Position numbers and translations under genes: made by a program
NCBI GenBank assembly: GCA_035772785.1
Contig: JAOCPU010000044.1
Span: 180,001 to 244,000 of the forward strand
Direction of reading: 5' to 3'
Length of the DNA stretch: 64,000 bases
Origin: Phlebiopsis flavidoalba
Taxonomy: Eukaryota > Basidiomycota > Agaricomycetes > Polyporales > Phanerochaetaceae
In this document: one piece after another, positions 46,263 to 57,146 of the stretch
Numbering within the stretch: the stretch's first letter is position 1
Layout of the letters: the number at the start of each line of letters is the position of its first letter
The notes under the pieces: model-generated
Seen by the model: only the letters and a program-made list of their open reading frames with translations
What the model was told of the DNA's origin: nothing
Database searches by the model: none

Positions 46263-48940
46263 TTAGGGTGACTTGACTGAAGGACATTCACAGATTTGTG
46301 TCGTTTCCAATCACTTGAAAGAAATGAAAGACATCCTGTCATTTTATGGGGACGCGTAACAACGTGAAGCTACACACTCTTCTGACAAGTGTTTCATCGG
46401 TGCAGTACGGCACTAGTCGGCACTTACACGCGTTTGAGAGAGAATGTGCAGGCTGGTATAACGCATTGCACAGACACCCTTCCCGAATCTGCATCTCTCG
46501 AGTAGTCCATACAAGTGGCTGTATCTATCTCGTGTGATAGCTTATCGACGGTGAGAATATTGCCGAAGGTTTTCCAGGAACGGGCTGCCAGGTAACGATC
46601 GCCCTTGTTTCGGGATCTGTAATGACAGCAGAAGGGGCGGTAGCTCATCGACAGAGTTCTGCCATCAGGCGGTGGGTATACTGGCGTATATGACGCGTAG
46701 ACCTTGACCGTCGTGGCCTAGAGGCGTAAGTAGTACAGTACAGTAATGACTTTACGGCAGCCATCTAGCATTGTACGGAATGCAAAAACTGGGCCAAAGT
46801 GAGCAATCGATTAATCATCCGTTGGTAATAGCGATGTACTTACAAATGCTGTCGACATCGGGATATGGAGTCAGCACATATGCAAGGTAGCAAAAGATCT
46901 TTTGAGATCAGCCCTATCAGTGCGTAATCTGTTTCCTCAGGAAAGTGCTGAGGCTTTACACGGGAAAATTCGTTCATTCGCAAAAACACTGACCTGCACA
47001 AATCGCAATCAGAAAAAAGGAACAACCTAATCGGCAATCGAAGGACCGTAAACATGTAAACTTACGTAATGTGCTGGAATGCCTGGGCGTAGAATTCATG
47101 AAATCTGAATTCTTGGTGAATGTTGCCGAGGGCCTATCACAAGAAAAGCGACACGGGAGGCTGTGATGATACCCGCACAGAAGGTGCTTGTCCGATCCCG
47201 CCTCCAAGTCGAGTGGTGTTTGTGAAGAGAGTGACCAGTAATAGTTGATCAGCGTATCACAAGCTCGATGTCTTCTACAGACCCACGGCGAAGATCTCGA
47301 ATGCAGGCTCGCCGTATGGCAGCAGAGCTAGATGATATGATAGAGCCTTCAGGCAACACATCAGCGGACTTGAACTTGCCGTGGAGCTCCAATATGTGTA
47401 TGCAACATGTTGCAACCCCTTCGGCGAGCAAGCTATGTCTTGTCCGAATATCCAGATGAGAGCTGAGAACCTGAGCAGAGACGCAACTAGCCCAGCGTGA
47501 TCCGATTTAGACTCGGAGAGGCTAAGGCTCGTCATGAGGTTCAGCAGAGTCAGTTTGCATGGGTGTACTCACGTCCGGCTCCCAATGATGTTCTTTGTGA
47601 ATGTGCTCAACCCATAGATGGAATCCTGGACCGAGTATAGCACCGTGGAAATTTCCTCGGTCAGCGCTAGGTCCTCGTTGAGGCTAAAGATCATGATTCT
47701 AGCGTCCCATAGGCTGCCCCATAATCGCGGGAGGCATGCGGAGACTGTTTGAAGGAATTCCATTGGCGGCCTTGAGTGATATGGCGCTCGCTGCGCAATA
47801 GGTCCAGGCACCAAGCGAGCATGAGAAGCAACCAACGCATGCGACGCTATCATGGAGCTCAGTCTGGAAGGTGGGGCTGGCAGGCGGACCTCAACTTACC
47901 AGATCGTGTACAGCCAGGAGGGATAAACCCACTGTTAACTCGCTCTTCGAGTAGCCACAGGCGTGACCCTCAAGAGCCAGCTTAGAAACAGCAGAAACGA
48001 GCCCTGTGTTCCATAATCTGGCCCTGAGCGGCTTCGATTTCGATTCGGATGTACTTTCGAGTATCCAGCAAGCCGAGCTAGTATATCGCCACGCTCTTCG
48101 ATATGTTTTGAGGCATCACGCCGTCCGATTTCTTCATAAAGTTGCGCCCAGCGGGATGGGTCTTGAAGCCAAGCCTCGAGGACGGACTGAGGGCACCGGG
48201 CGTGTGAGTCTGTAGCTCTTGAGTATACCACTTCCCAGTGCATGTGAATAGCTTACTGTTGCAGATACGCGTGGCCGAGATCTGGGGTATGTGGTTCCTC
48301 TGGTACAGTTGTTCCCATTTTATGACCGTTCGATGCCCTGTTCTCGGCTGTGCAAGGTTGTCAATGCTAAGCACACCCCGACACGGACTGGGGACTAACC
48401 AATCCATTGTGGGGAGGCTTCGAAGGTTGTTCCGATTTCATGCTCTTCATCGTCAATCCCAATTTCGTGCCAGAAGCTTGTGAGTAACTCTTCATACGCA
48501 GAAACGTTTTCAGCCGGTTCCCAGCTTGCATGACATAGAAGTCAGCATCACATACCAACACCCCATACACATGTACCTACGTGTCATCTTCAGATGTATA
48601 GCCTGCCCCACTAGCACCCAGGAAATATATCAACAGAGGGACATCATTCGGGATCAGAAAGGCACCAGCCTTGACACGATACTCCTGAGATGTTCGAACC
48701 GTTGAGTGACATCAAGGCAAGGAGGTGAATAGAGACGCACGCCCAGTCACCGCTGCTGTCCACCCTTGCTTTAGTGATGACCTCTGTTGCACAGAGTATG
48801 GATCAGAGTCATCGGACAGTTGCAGAGGTAGAGGGTATACCATCGAGAAGAAAAAAGCAAAACTGTTATACGTCGCAATCAAGTATTGCTCCTCTACTTC
48901 ATCATCCTCGTCTTGTATGGGCTGTTTCTTCCTCTGGCAT
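46263..48940 (-). CDS. MYND zinc-finger protein, array copy 3
   Basis: The order from the N-terminus (high coordinates) is a start near 48940 (MPEEETAHTRR), EVITKARV (about 48760), EYRVKAGAFLIPNDVPLLIY then FLGASGAGYTSEDDT ending at a GT donor (about 48590-48690), ENVSAYEELLTSFWHEIG (about 48460-48510), IGTIFEASPQW, SVLEAWLQDPSRWAQLYEEI (about 48130-48190), GYSKVHPNRNRSRSG, the PMEFLQTV...RLWGSLWDAR block (about 47700-47765), YALIGLISK (about 46905-46930), CKCRLVPYC (about 46410-46440) and SDWKRHKS (about 46280-46310, with two extra bases before ECPSVKSP). The stop is 46263-46265. MYND is C-terminal. This is one of the two best preserved copies. The N-terminal two thirds look helical with no known domain. 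Confidence 0.68.
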
Positions 48941-50044
48941 TTTCGATAGGTGTGCGGAGAGTAGCAAGCGCAAAGCAACGCGAGTGAGAGCTGAAACGAG
49001 AGTGTGTGGGAAGAGGTCGAGTAGAGGGTACTTCTCGGCTGCACGCTTGACTCAGTGTGAGATAAACGGTAGCCGTGTGTGAGCTCTCGTAGGGTTATAA
49101 TTCGGCTCAGCAACTATGACCAGCTCTTCCGAGTCCTGAGAGTAAGAAAACACACAGGTTGGGCCGTTTGGATCGACCGTCCCGCCCATAGTGCTGCCCA
49201 CTCATAAGGGTCGAGAGAAGAAACTCGAACTGGGTTTGTGACGTCGACTCAAATGTCTAGTACATGAGGGAACAAGTGGCTTGTCTCGACAGTCTAGTCG
49301 CGGGCCTTATGAAAGCGACAAATGAGCCTCTCGCGTGGCGTCCGCGCCCGTAGGCGCGCGTCCAAAAACATTAATATATGGATCTAGATCTAGAGAGACC
49401 GACGGAGCTGCTGCTTGCCTAAGTACTTCACTATTCTAATATTCACCGTTCAACGGAGGTTTTCTCCCCTCTTCAGCATCGGCACACACAGACTGCGGTC
49501 TCCCCAGTCGTGCCTGGCGTCGAAATATACATCACATCCAGAGCGTCGTGCTTGCATCATCACGGTCCAATGCGCATTGCGCCGTCGCGTCATCGTGCAC
49601 TGGCAGCTTACACATGCGAGAGTCGACATACGTTCTTTGTATTTCATATGAGGTAGGCTGGGACAGGCTGCCATTTTGGGTTGTCAAATCGACTCGGCGG
49701 CGGGTGGCCTGAGTGTCCGATGTAGACTCTGTAGTGTAGCGGTCCATGTTACCACGGCTCTATGGATTAGGCTACTACTAAGCATGGCCTTACCCGGCCT
49801 GTCTTCCGAGAGACATGTTGTGTAAGTTTAAAACGTTATGCATATGTCAATGTTTGTAACGTTTCATTACCATCTGCTGCCCAAAATTATGGGCCATTCA
49901 AACATTACGAACATTCTATCTTTATGGCGATGCCAATCTCTGAGAAGAAATGTGATTCATAGGCAGGAGCTATTTTCCGACTATGTTACACATACCAATG
50001 AACCCGAATCAAATGACGTGAACTGTGTGGGGACATCGATGTTT
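48941..50044. other. intergenic region between MYND copies 3 and 4
   Basis: This holds the copy 3 promoter region, including the block at 49313-49456, and the 3' flank of copy 4. No separate gene is recognised. Confidence 0.5.
49313..49456. repeat. duplicated promoter-region block of MYND copy 3
   Basis: Matches 45363-45470 in order, with an extra AT-rich insertion that includes ATTAATATATGGATCTAGAT. The shared ends are GCGACAAATGAGC and the CACTGACAGT/TTCACCGTTCAAC side. Confidence 0.7.
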
Positions 50045-52675
50045 CTAATCATAAGGACATTCAGATCTGTGTCTTTGCCAATCCCTAGAGGAACGGTGAG
50101 GATTCTCCTTATTACATCTGGACGCGGGATGACATGAGACTCACCCCCTCTGACAACAACACTCATTGCAGTATGCGACCAGCCGGCACCTACACACCCT
50201 GAGGGAATGTGCAGGATGGTATATACTGCAAAGGCATTCTTCCCATCTGCACTCTCTCCAGTGGCTCGTAGGTGAATGCAGTTGCCTCAGGCAAACACAT
50301 GATCATCATGCCCGGCGAGAACACTTCGGAGTTTTGTCCAGGAGTGAGCTGCGATGTCCAACGTTTCGCGCGGGTTGTCCCCGGGGGTTGGGCGATAGCA
50401 GAAGAGCGACATTTCATTGACAGACTTCAGCCAAAGGGAGTGAGTATGTTGGCGTATGTGACGTTGGTCGAGCTGTCCGCCGTGGTCTGGAGGCATTTGT
50501 AGTATTGTAATATCTCGCGACAGCCGTTGAGTAACGAAATATATTCATAGTCTAAAGCAGAGTGAGCAGCTATTCATCTCATAGCGGGGTTGGGCTTACA
50601 GATGCAGTCAATATCAGGTACAGACCTCGCATTCATGGAGGGTATAAAGAGCTTCGAGATTAACCCTATCAGGGCGTAAGCCTGTACTTCGGGGACCTGC
50701 TTGGGCTCTCCGCCTGCCGTTCTAAGTATTTTGTTTGAATGCCTTTCTTAACAGCAAGATGAGGATAAGAATGGCGATTGAGCTTTTGAAAAAATGTTTG
50801 CGCACGCTATGAGCAGGAATGCCGACCCGTAGAATATGCAGGATTCAGCGTTGAATGGCATAGGTCCATCGCAAACGTAGCGACGGACATGCTGCCATTA
50901 CAGCCCATAAAAGCTGTGTCTGTCCAATTTGGCTTCAAGGTCGACAGAATGTATCTGCTCGGCAGTCGGCCAAAAGTTGCTGATGATTCGCACAAGCTGG
51001 ACGTCTTCTGGGTGTCCTTTACGAAGGTCTCGAACGAAGAGCTTGGTTACCAGCGATACATTATGGCAGTAGAGGTGGACGTGTGCACAATAGAGCCTTC
51101 AGGCAAACACATCAGCAAACTGGATCCTGTCACGACTGGAGTCTAGCAAATCCGGATACAACATGAGAAATCCCTTTTCCCGAGTAAGATCACTTTTGCC
51201 GAAAAATCCAGACAAGAGCTGAAACCCTGAGGTTAGCCATGAATATCCAGCCTCGATGAAATTCTGCAGGTCTATAGCTCATTTGAGGGGCATACGAGTG
51301 AAGATCTGCAATGACACTCACTGGTGGATTTCCATGATTTTTGCCGTGAGCAGAATTAACGACGGGACGCTTCCTTGTAACATTTCTAAGACTACAGACA
51401 TCTTTTCCGTCTCCTGAGATGTCGCCGTAATTCCCTCGGGGGCGAACATGACGGCTCTGGTATCCCAAAGACTATTCCACAGCCTCTGGGATTGCGCAAG
51501 GACTGTTTGGAGGAATTCCATTGATGGACCCTGTGTGATATGACTTTCCAGAAGTAGAAATTCCAGACAGCAACCGAATATGAGGATCAAACCAATGCAT
51601 GCGGAACTACTACAGCGCTCAGCTCGGAAAGGGGATGAGACAAGGTCCCAACGTACCATTTCTTGTACATTTCGACCACAATGACCCGTTAAGAGCTCAC
51701 TCTTCGAGTAGCCACAGACATCACCCTCAAGGGCTAGCTTCGAAATGACGGAAACGAGTCCCGTGTTCCATAGGTTAGTTCTGACTGGCTCAGAATCCGA
51801 TTGTGCATGCGGCTTGTATTGCGTCGAAAATGCGGCTCATGAAATCTATACGCCCGCAGACGTATACCGAGGCACTCCGCCGCCCCACCTCTTGGCAAAG
51901 CTGCGCCCAGCAGGAAGGGTCTTCGAGCCAAGCTTGGAGGACGGAAAGGGGCACCGTGGAGGGCTGGCGCTCTTGAGCATGTCACTTCGCAGCGTACAGA
52001 AAAAGCTTACTGTTTCGGACGTAGACTCTGAATCTGCGACGGGCCGACTCTCTAGTACAGACCCTTCATGGTTCCTCCTGAACGACGCCCTCTCCTCATC
52101 TGCACAAGATCGTCTGAGATGAACGCGATTCTACATGGTCCGGGTTCGGGATCGCTGACCTATCCATTCAGGAGAGGCCTCAAAGATTGTACCGATCTCA
52201 TAATCTTTATCATCGAGTCCTATTTCATGCCAGAAACTGGTGAGTAATCGTTCGCACACCGGCGACGTTTTTTCCGCTGATTCCCAACTTGCACAGGCAC
52301 ACGTGGGTCACACGGGTCAGTATCACGCACTCGCGGTTTTTATGCATGGACTTACGTGTCATTTTCAGACGCGTAGCCCGCCCACTAGCACCCGCCAGAC
52401 ACGTTAGTACAGAGGATGCTTCACGATTGTGAGCTGCACCGGCCTTGACGCGATACTCCTGGAGCACAATCAGATAACGCTGAGGAAAGGGAAGAGATAG
52501 AAGCATACCCATTTCCCCGGTATCCGTTACCCTTGCTTTCGTGATCACCTCTGCAGGAAAGCGAATATGCATGAGATGGGCCTGGAGGTAGGTTAGGGGC
52601 GCTTACCAACAGGGTATTTTAGGCTGCCGCTTCTCTGCTTCGTTCTGATCCAATGTAGGCTCATCTCCTATTCAT
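50045..52675 (-). CDS. MYND zinc-finger protein, array copy 4
   Basis: A start at 52675-52673 gives, after a small shift, DEPTLDQNEAEKRQPKIP, ending at a GTAAGC donor. After the intron come EVITKARVTDTGEMGMLLSL and EYRVKAGA (about 52440-52565). Then follow AENVAGVR (about 52250), a SWHEIG-type block near 52230, WAQLCQEVG near 51895, PMEFLQTVLAQSQRLWNSLW and DTRAVMF (about 51440-51525), PEVQAYALIGLISKL (about 50650-50695) and SMNARSVPDIDC. The finger reads CRCRLVAYCNE then CCQR (about 50155-50195), and after the intron RDWQRHRSECPYD with stop 50045-50047. All zinc ligands of the second half of the finger can be seen. The gene has frame breaks but the whole order is kept. Function unknown. Confidence 0.68.
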
Positions 52676-53519
52676 AGTGTTGATAGATAGACGACTAGTA
52701 GATCGTGAACAAATGTGATGGACTATTCAGATTGTAAAAGGCGGGAACACGACCACGGAGGGGATCATCGAGAATTCATGATCACGATTCACGAACGCCC
52801 AATTAGCTGGTTTTTCGCGTGGTATCCACGTGGGAACCAGAGGACGCCACAACTGAAACAAATTGAATCTTGTTGCAGCTCGGTGTCATCTGCATCTGCT
52901 CAATCACGCAGACGGGTTGGTCACCTCAGAAAGAAATCAGTGGGTCATTAAAAAGTCTCGTCAAAACATACATCACAACACGTCAGAATGTGTACTACCG
53001 ATACCGCATCCTCGGCCTTCGCTGTTGAAACCATACATGCAAGAGCGCCGATATGATTTGGGGAGAAAAGGGCCTTCAATTGAAGGGAAGCGTGGGCAAG
53101 GTTTTTCGTTTTGATACAATCTCTTTTCCAAATTTGGATCAGGAATAGGTAAACTTTTCCATGCAATTCTTTTACCATCCTTTGACCATGTGGGCATAGT
53201 CAAACTCAATTCGAGGACAAAGACTGTGAACAAAGGTAACCTTTAAGTACCTGAACAAGGGGCCCCTACAGCGCGGGGACACGCTGAGACACGTGGAAAT
53301 GGGGCGATAGGGTAACCTCTTCCAAGCCTTTACCGTCGACAAAGGTTTTGACTTTCAAACGTTTGCTTCAAACTTGAGTAAAATTGGTGTAATAAAACGA
53401 TTCCTATTATAGAAAATAAATGGACGACAAAGATGAGATCAAAAAACGAAAACCTTACCCACGATTTTTTTTCGCCCTTTTCCCGTCCGGCAATATAGAC
53501 GGGGCTTGCATGAAGTGAA
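52676..53519. other. region with no recognised gene
   Basis: This region lies between the start of MYND copy 4 and the 3' end of the DHA2 gene. A minus-strand frame at about 52973-53233 reads LTMPTWSKDGKRIAWKSLP and looks protein-like but short, and I could not extend it. A/T-rich sequence follows at 53350-53480. Confidence 0.4.
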
Positions 53520-56251
53520 CGGCCCCTTTTCGTCTATCGGCTCCTCGAGGACTGTGCCCTCGCGAGAGGGATCCACTTCCTGGGAGTTGGGGAGGCGTGG
53601 GCTCCGCTGCGACTGCTTCTACATCCGCGGGGCTCGGTGCGGGCTTGCGCTGAAGCGTGTAATGCTTCAGGAAGATCGCTGCGTGTGGGTTTAGTCTTTG
53701 TCGAGGTCAATTCGGACGAGGATATGCGCACCGAGCAAGAGGCTGACTCCGACAAGAGGTCTTCGGTGTATCTACAATCCAAATGGTAGAGATATACTCT
53801 TGGTGTATGCGTGCTGAACTTGTCTTTGCGCACTCAGGGACAACGGCTGTATACACGGTCAATCGTCGCAAGTATTCTGAGCCAGCGGTCTTCGACTGAC
53901 CTCAATGAGGTTGATCAGACGAATGCTATCCGCCAAGTTCGCACTCGACGTGCCGATGTTCGCGCCGGGGATCTCAGCAAGTTTCGCACGCAATTTCTAA
54001 AGGGGCTCCCGATGAGCGACATGACGCATATAGTCACTTTCACTCGACGCACCGTTTTAGACCAGATGGCCTGACCCACAGGGAGACACCGACGGTACAG
54101 CCTAGCTGACGGATGAGACCCATCGTCGCCGTGCTCGTCGCCATATCCTTGACGGGGGCATCGCGGCCTGGATCAGGATGAGCGGCGGAAGAAAGAGGCC
54201 TCCTGTGCCGAGGCCCGCGAGGAGCGGGTAGATGACCTTGAGAGCGCTGGAAAAGTAGTGGTGTAAGCAACAGGGCGCAGTTCTGAGGGGGAAGAGACAT
54301 CGCATACATCGACGAACTCTCGTCCAGCAATATCATCAGACCGAATCCGATGACCATGACGAGCTGTAATTGGACTGTCAATTTATGACTCTGGTGAATG
54401 AGGCGAACGGCTTACCCAAGAGCATCCCAAACTGGACCGCGTCGTGACTTGTCCCGTGGGCAGTGAGTGGATTGAGGAAGCCTACGACTAGCGAGAACGA
54501 CACACGACAGACAAGCGATTAGGGCAAGATACGATGCGGAGCTGGATTCAGTGGCAAATATTTCCAGTGGTGCTGTGGACGTACTCGATTCCTGCCTTTG
54601 TCGCAGACGGCCACCAAGAACTTGGTAGTAGACCGGGCAGATAGTACGAGGCTGACCACCATTGTGAGGATGAAGCGATGGACGCCGTGTGTGTACGGTG
54701 GACGTACCGGAGAAGAAGGCTAGAAACCCATGCAGGAAGAATGGTGAACAGGAGGATACTGTCGTCGCGTCTTAAGTCACGCGATTATTAGCCTACTACA
54801 CGATTGGAACGCGAGTAGACACACCTTGAACAACCGCGGGGGAATGATCGGCGAACGCGACGTGTACCCCTCCCAGAGCGCAGCGAGCACCAAGACGCTT
54901 CCACCGACCACAAGGAGCGCGATCGTCGCCGGCGAGTTCCCTATGTGAACGTTAACTCTGGATATATGCGCATATATCGACGTTAGCACTTACATCCGTT
55001 TTCACTCTGGTTAAAGCCGAGCAAGAGGCATATCACGCCTGCAACGATGAGGAACAGTCCGACAAAGTCGAACTCGGAGATGTGTTGGCGGAGGGTCTTG
55101 TTGTGCTTTCGGCGGGTTGAGGTGGAGGGTGAAGAATAGGAAGGCGAGTGCGACACCACCTGTGGGACTGTGGGACGTGTGGAGCTGGGGTCAGTTTTGC
55201 ATTATGGGATTGCGGTACAGGTTGAACCAGAAGCACCTATAATATCTCGGTAAGTAAAGAAAGCCGAATGTGAGTTGGAACTGCAAGGCTCACCATCTCC
55301 AGGAAACGCGGTCAGTGAAGGCCTACAAAGACGCATTAGTCAATAGTCCACAAAGCGATTGCAGCCTCTTACCCCTCCAATCAGCGGTCCCAATGATCCT
55401 GTTACGCGTTCACTTAGAGCCCAAGCGAACAGGCAAGAATGCAACTCACGACGCAATACCCCCACAGCGCTCCCGCATACCCACCAAACGTCGCCCGCCT
55501 AGAATCCTATAAGCCCAAACCCCAGCAAAAACCGCAAACTACGCACTTGTGCAGCGGCACGATATCCCCAATCACAATATTGACCATCTGAAAAAATACC
55601 CCCGCCTCCAATCCCCTGCAACGCCCTCGCGAGAATGAGCCACGTCATGCTCTGTGCCGCGCCACACAGCGCCGAGCCCACCTATGCCCCGCAATCAACA
55701 TTTATATCCCGTACGTGAGGGGAGGCAGACGCACGAGGGGAAGAGCACGATGACGGGGTACAGCACGGCCTTGCGGCCCACGAGGTCGGAGATCTTGCCG
55801 TAGAACGAGCTCAGTGCCGCAGAGGCGAGGAGGTACGCGCTGTGGACGCGTTAGTCAGAGGTGTGGGGTGGGAAGGGGGGGGGGCGCACCTGCCGACAGG
55901 AGTAGTTTTGGCCGCCGTGTAGCTCGGAGACGATCGTGGGGAGCGCGGTGGGCGAACGCTATGCGGGGTTTAGCACTACGTCAATGACAATGTGTGTTGA
56001 AAGCCTACATTGTCTGGTCTAATGCAGCCTGGGGGGAGGTTTTAATTTCGAAAAGGCATGGGAGATGAAGTCGCGCTCACGAGGAACGTCGCGAGGAGCA
56101 GCGAGAAGAACACAAGCGGGAGGTTGTTCTCCGGCAGGGGGGCTCCTCCGCGCCTTGTGCGGGCTGCGCTACCGCGGGAGGCTCCTTCTCCGAGCACTCG
56201 ACCGGACGTCTTTTCGTCCGCGGCGGCCATGTTTTGCTCCTGCACGGACAT
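53520..56251 (-). CDS. DHA2-type MFS transporter (14-TM drug/H+ antiporter family)
   Basis: This plasma-membrane exporter starts at 56251-56249 with MSVQEQNMAAADEKTSGRVL, a long hydrophilic leader, then PENNLPLVFFSLLLATFL (TM1). Next are SSFYGKISDLVGRKAVLYP (about 55760-55815, motif A GxxxDxxGRK), GSALCGAAQSMTWLILARAL and QGIGGGGIF (about 55590-55680), typical of DHA2 proteins. Then follow NSPATIALLVVGGSVLVLAA (about 54880-54940), VIYPLLAGLGTGGLFLPPLI (about 54170-54240) and VKDMATSTATMGLIRQLGGT (about 54080-54150), near the end of the last helices. The tail (53520-53800) is Ser/Asp/Pro-rich and hydrophilic; its stop is uncertain. There are several short introns and one-base indels. The substrate is unknown; relatives export toxins or drugs. 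Confidence 0.85.
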
Positions 56252-56828
56252 GGTGGTGAATCGCCAAGTCGCAGCGCGGTACCTACTGCGATGCAGGTCT
56301 GCACTGATGGCTCGCCACCGACACCTGGGTTGTGGGCACAACCAAGGACGAGCGGCACGGTCCCCATTCTTTCTTCTGACCGCGTGCTGGTCTGAGTCAG
56401 CGTGGAGGCGTTCTCGGGAAGCGGCAGTTGCCACCGTGGGAGCAAAAAAGTTTATTTTTCGCAAGTACTTAGCTGACGTAAATGATACGCACCACCATGC
56501 ACTTGCAGGCAGTCAATGTATAGTCTTCCGACCTCTCTAGACATTTTTCTCGATATTTCGGCAGGTTTGATGCCATAATTTAAGGCACATTTGAGACGGC
56601 AAATCGAGTAAGCTTTAACAGTTAAGATAACCGACTCGGCAACGGAGCAGCCTGCCTTATTCCGGACCTTTCAACCACGCGGATTTTGAATAGGCGCGCG
56701 ATTCATCCCACAGAGAGCGGGTAACCCACGGGCCGAATAAAGTCACAATGTCGCGCCGGTTCAAAGAATCAAGTTGCCGGCCTTTCGACCTGCCCCAGCA
56801 GGCTCTGTAAGTACAAAGAGTTTGAACT
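56252..56828. other. promoter side of the DHA2 gene
   Basis: No gene is recognised. The stretch is the likely upstream region of the minus-strand transporter. Confidence 0.5.
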
Positions 56829-57146
56829 ATTGGATGGTCAACGTCGTGAAGTTGCGAACACTTCTGCGGCGCAATTTCGAACGCTCATGCAGGACGTTGT
56901 GTCCGGTAAATATATCACCGAGAGGCGACGCCCTGCCTGCACTTTGGTCCTGGTGAGAGAGCTAAACTGATAGTGAACAGACTAACATATTGGCCATCAG
57001 CGTCGTGAAGTTGCGAACACTTCTGTGGCGCGACTTCGAGCGTTCATGTGCAGGACATTGTGTCGATGAATGTACAACCGAGAGGCGACGGACCTGGTCT
57101 TTGGTCCCGGTGAGAGCTACACTGATAGTGAACAGACTAACATACG
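56829..57146. repeat. two-copy tandem repeat, about 159 bp per unit
   Basis: Unit 1 (about 56829-56987) and unit 2 (about 56988-57146) share CGTCGTGAAGTTGCGAACAC, then ACCGAGAGGCGACG, TTTGGTCC and TAGTGAACAGACTAACATA in the same order, with scattered mismatches and small gaps. No coding role is apparent. Confidence 0.85.
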
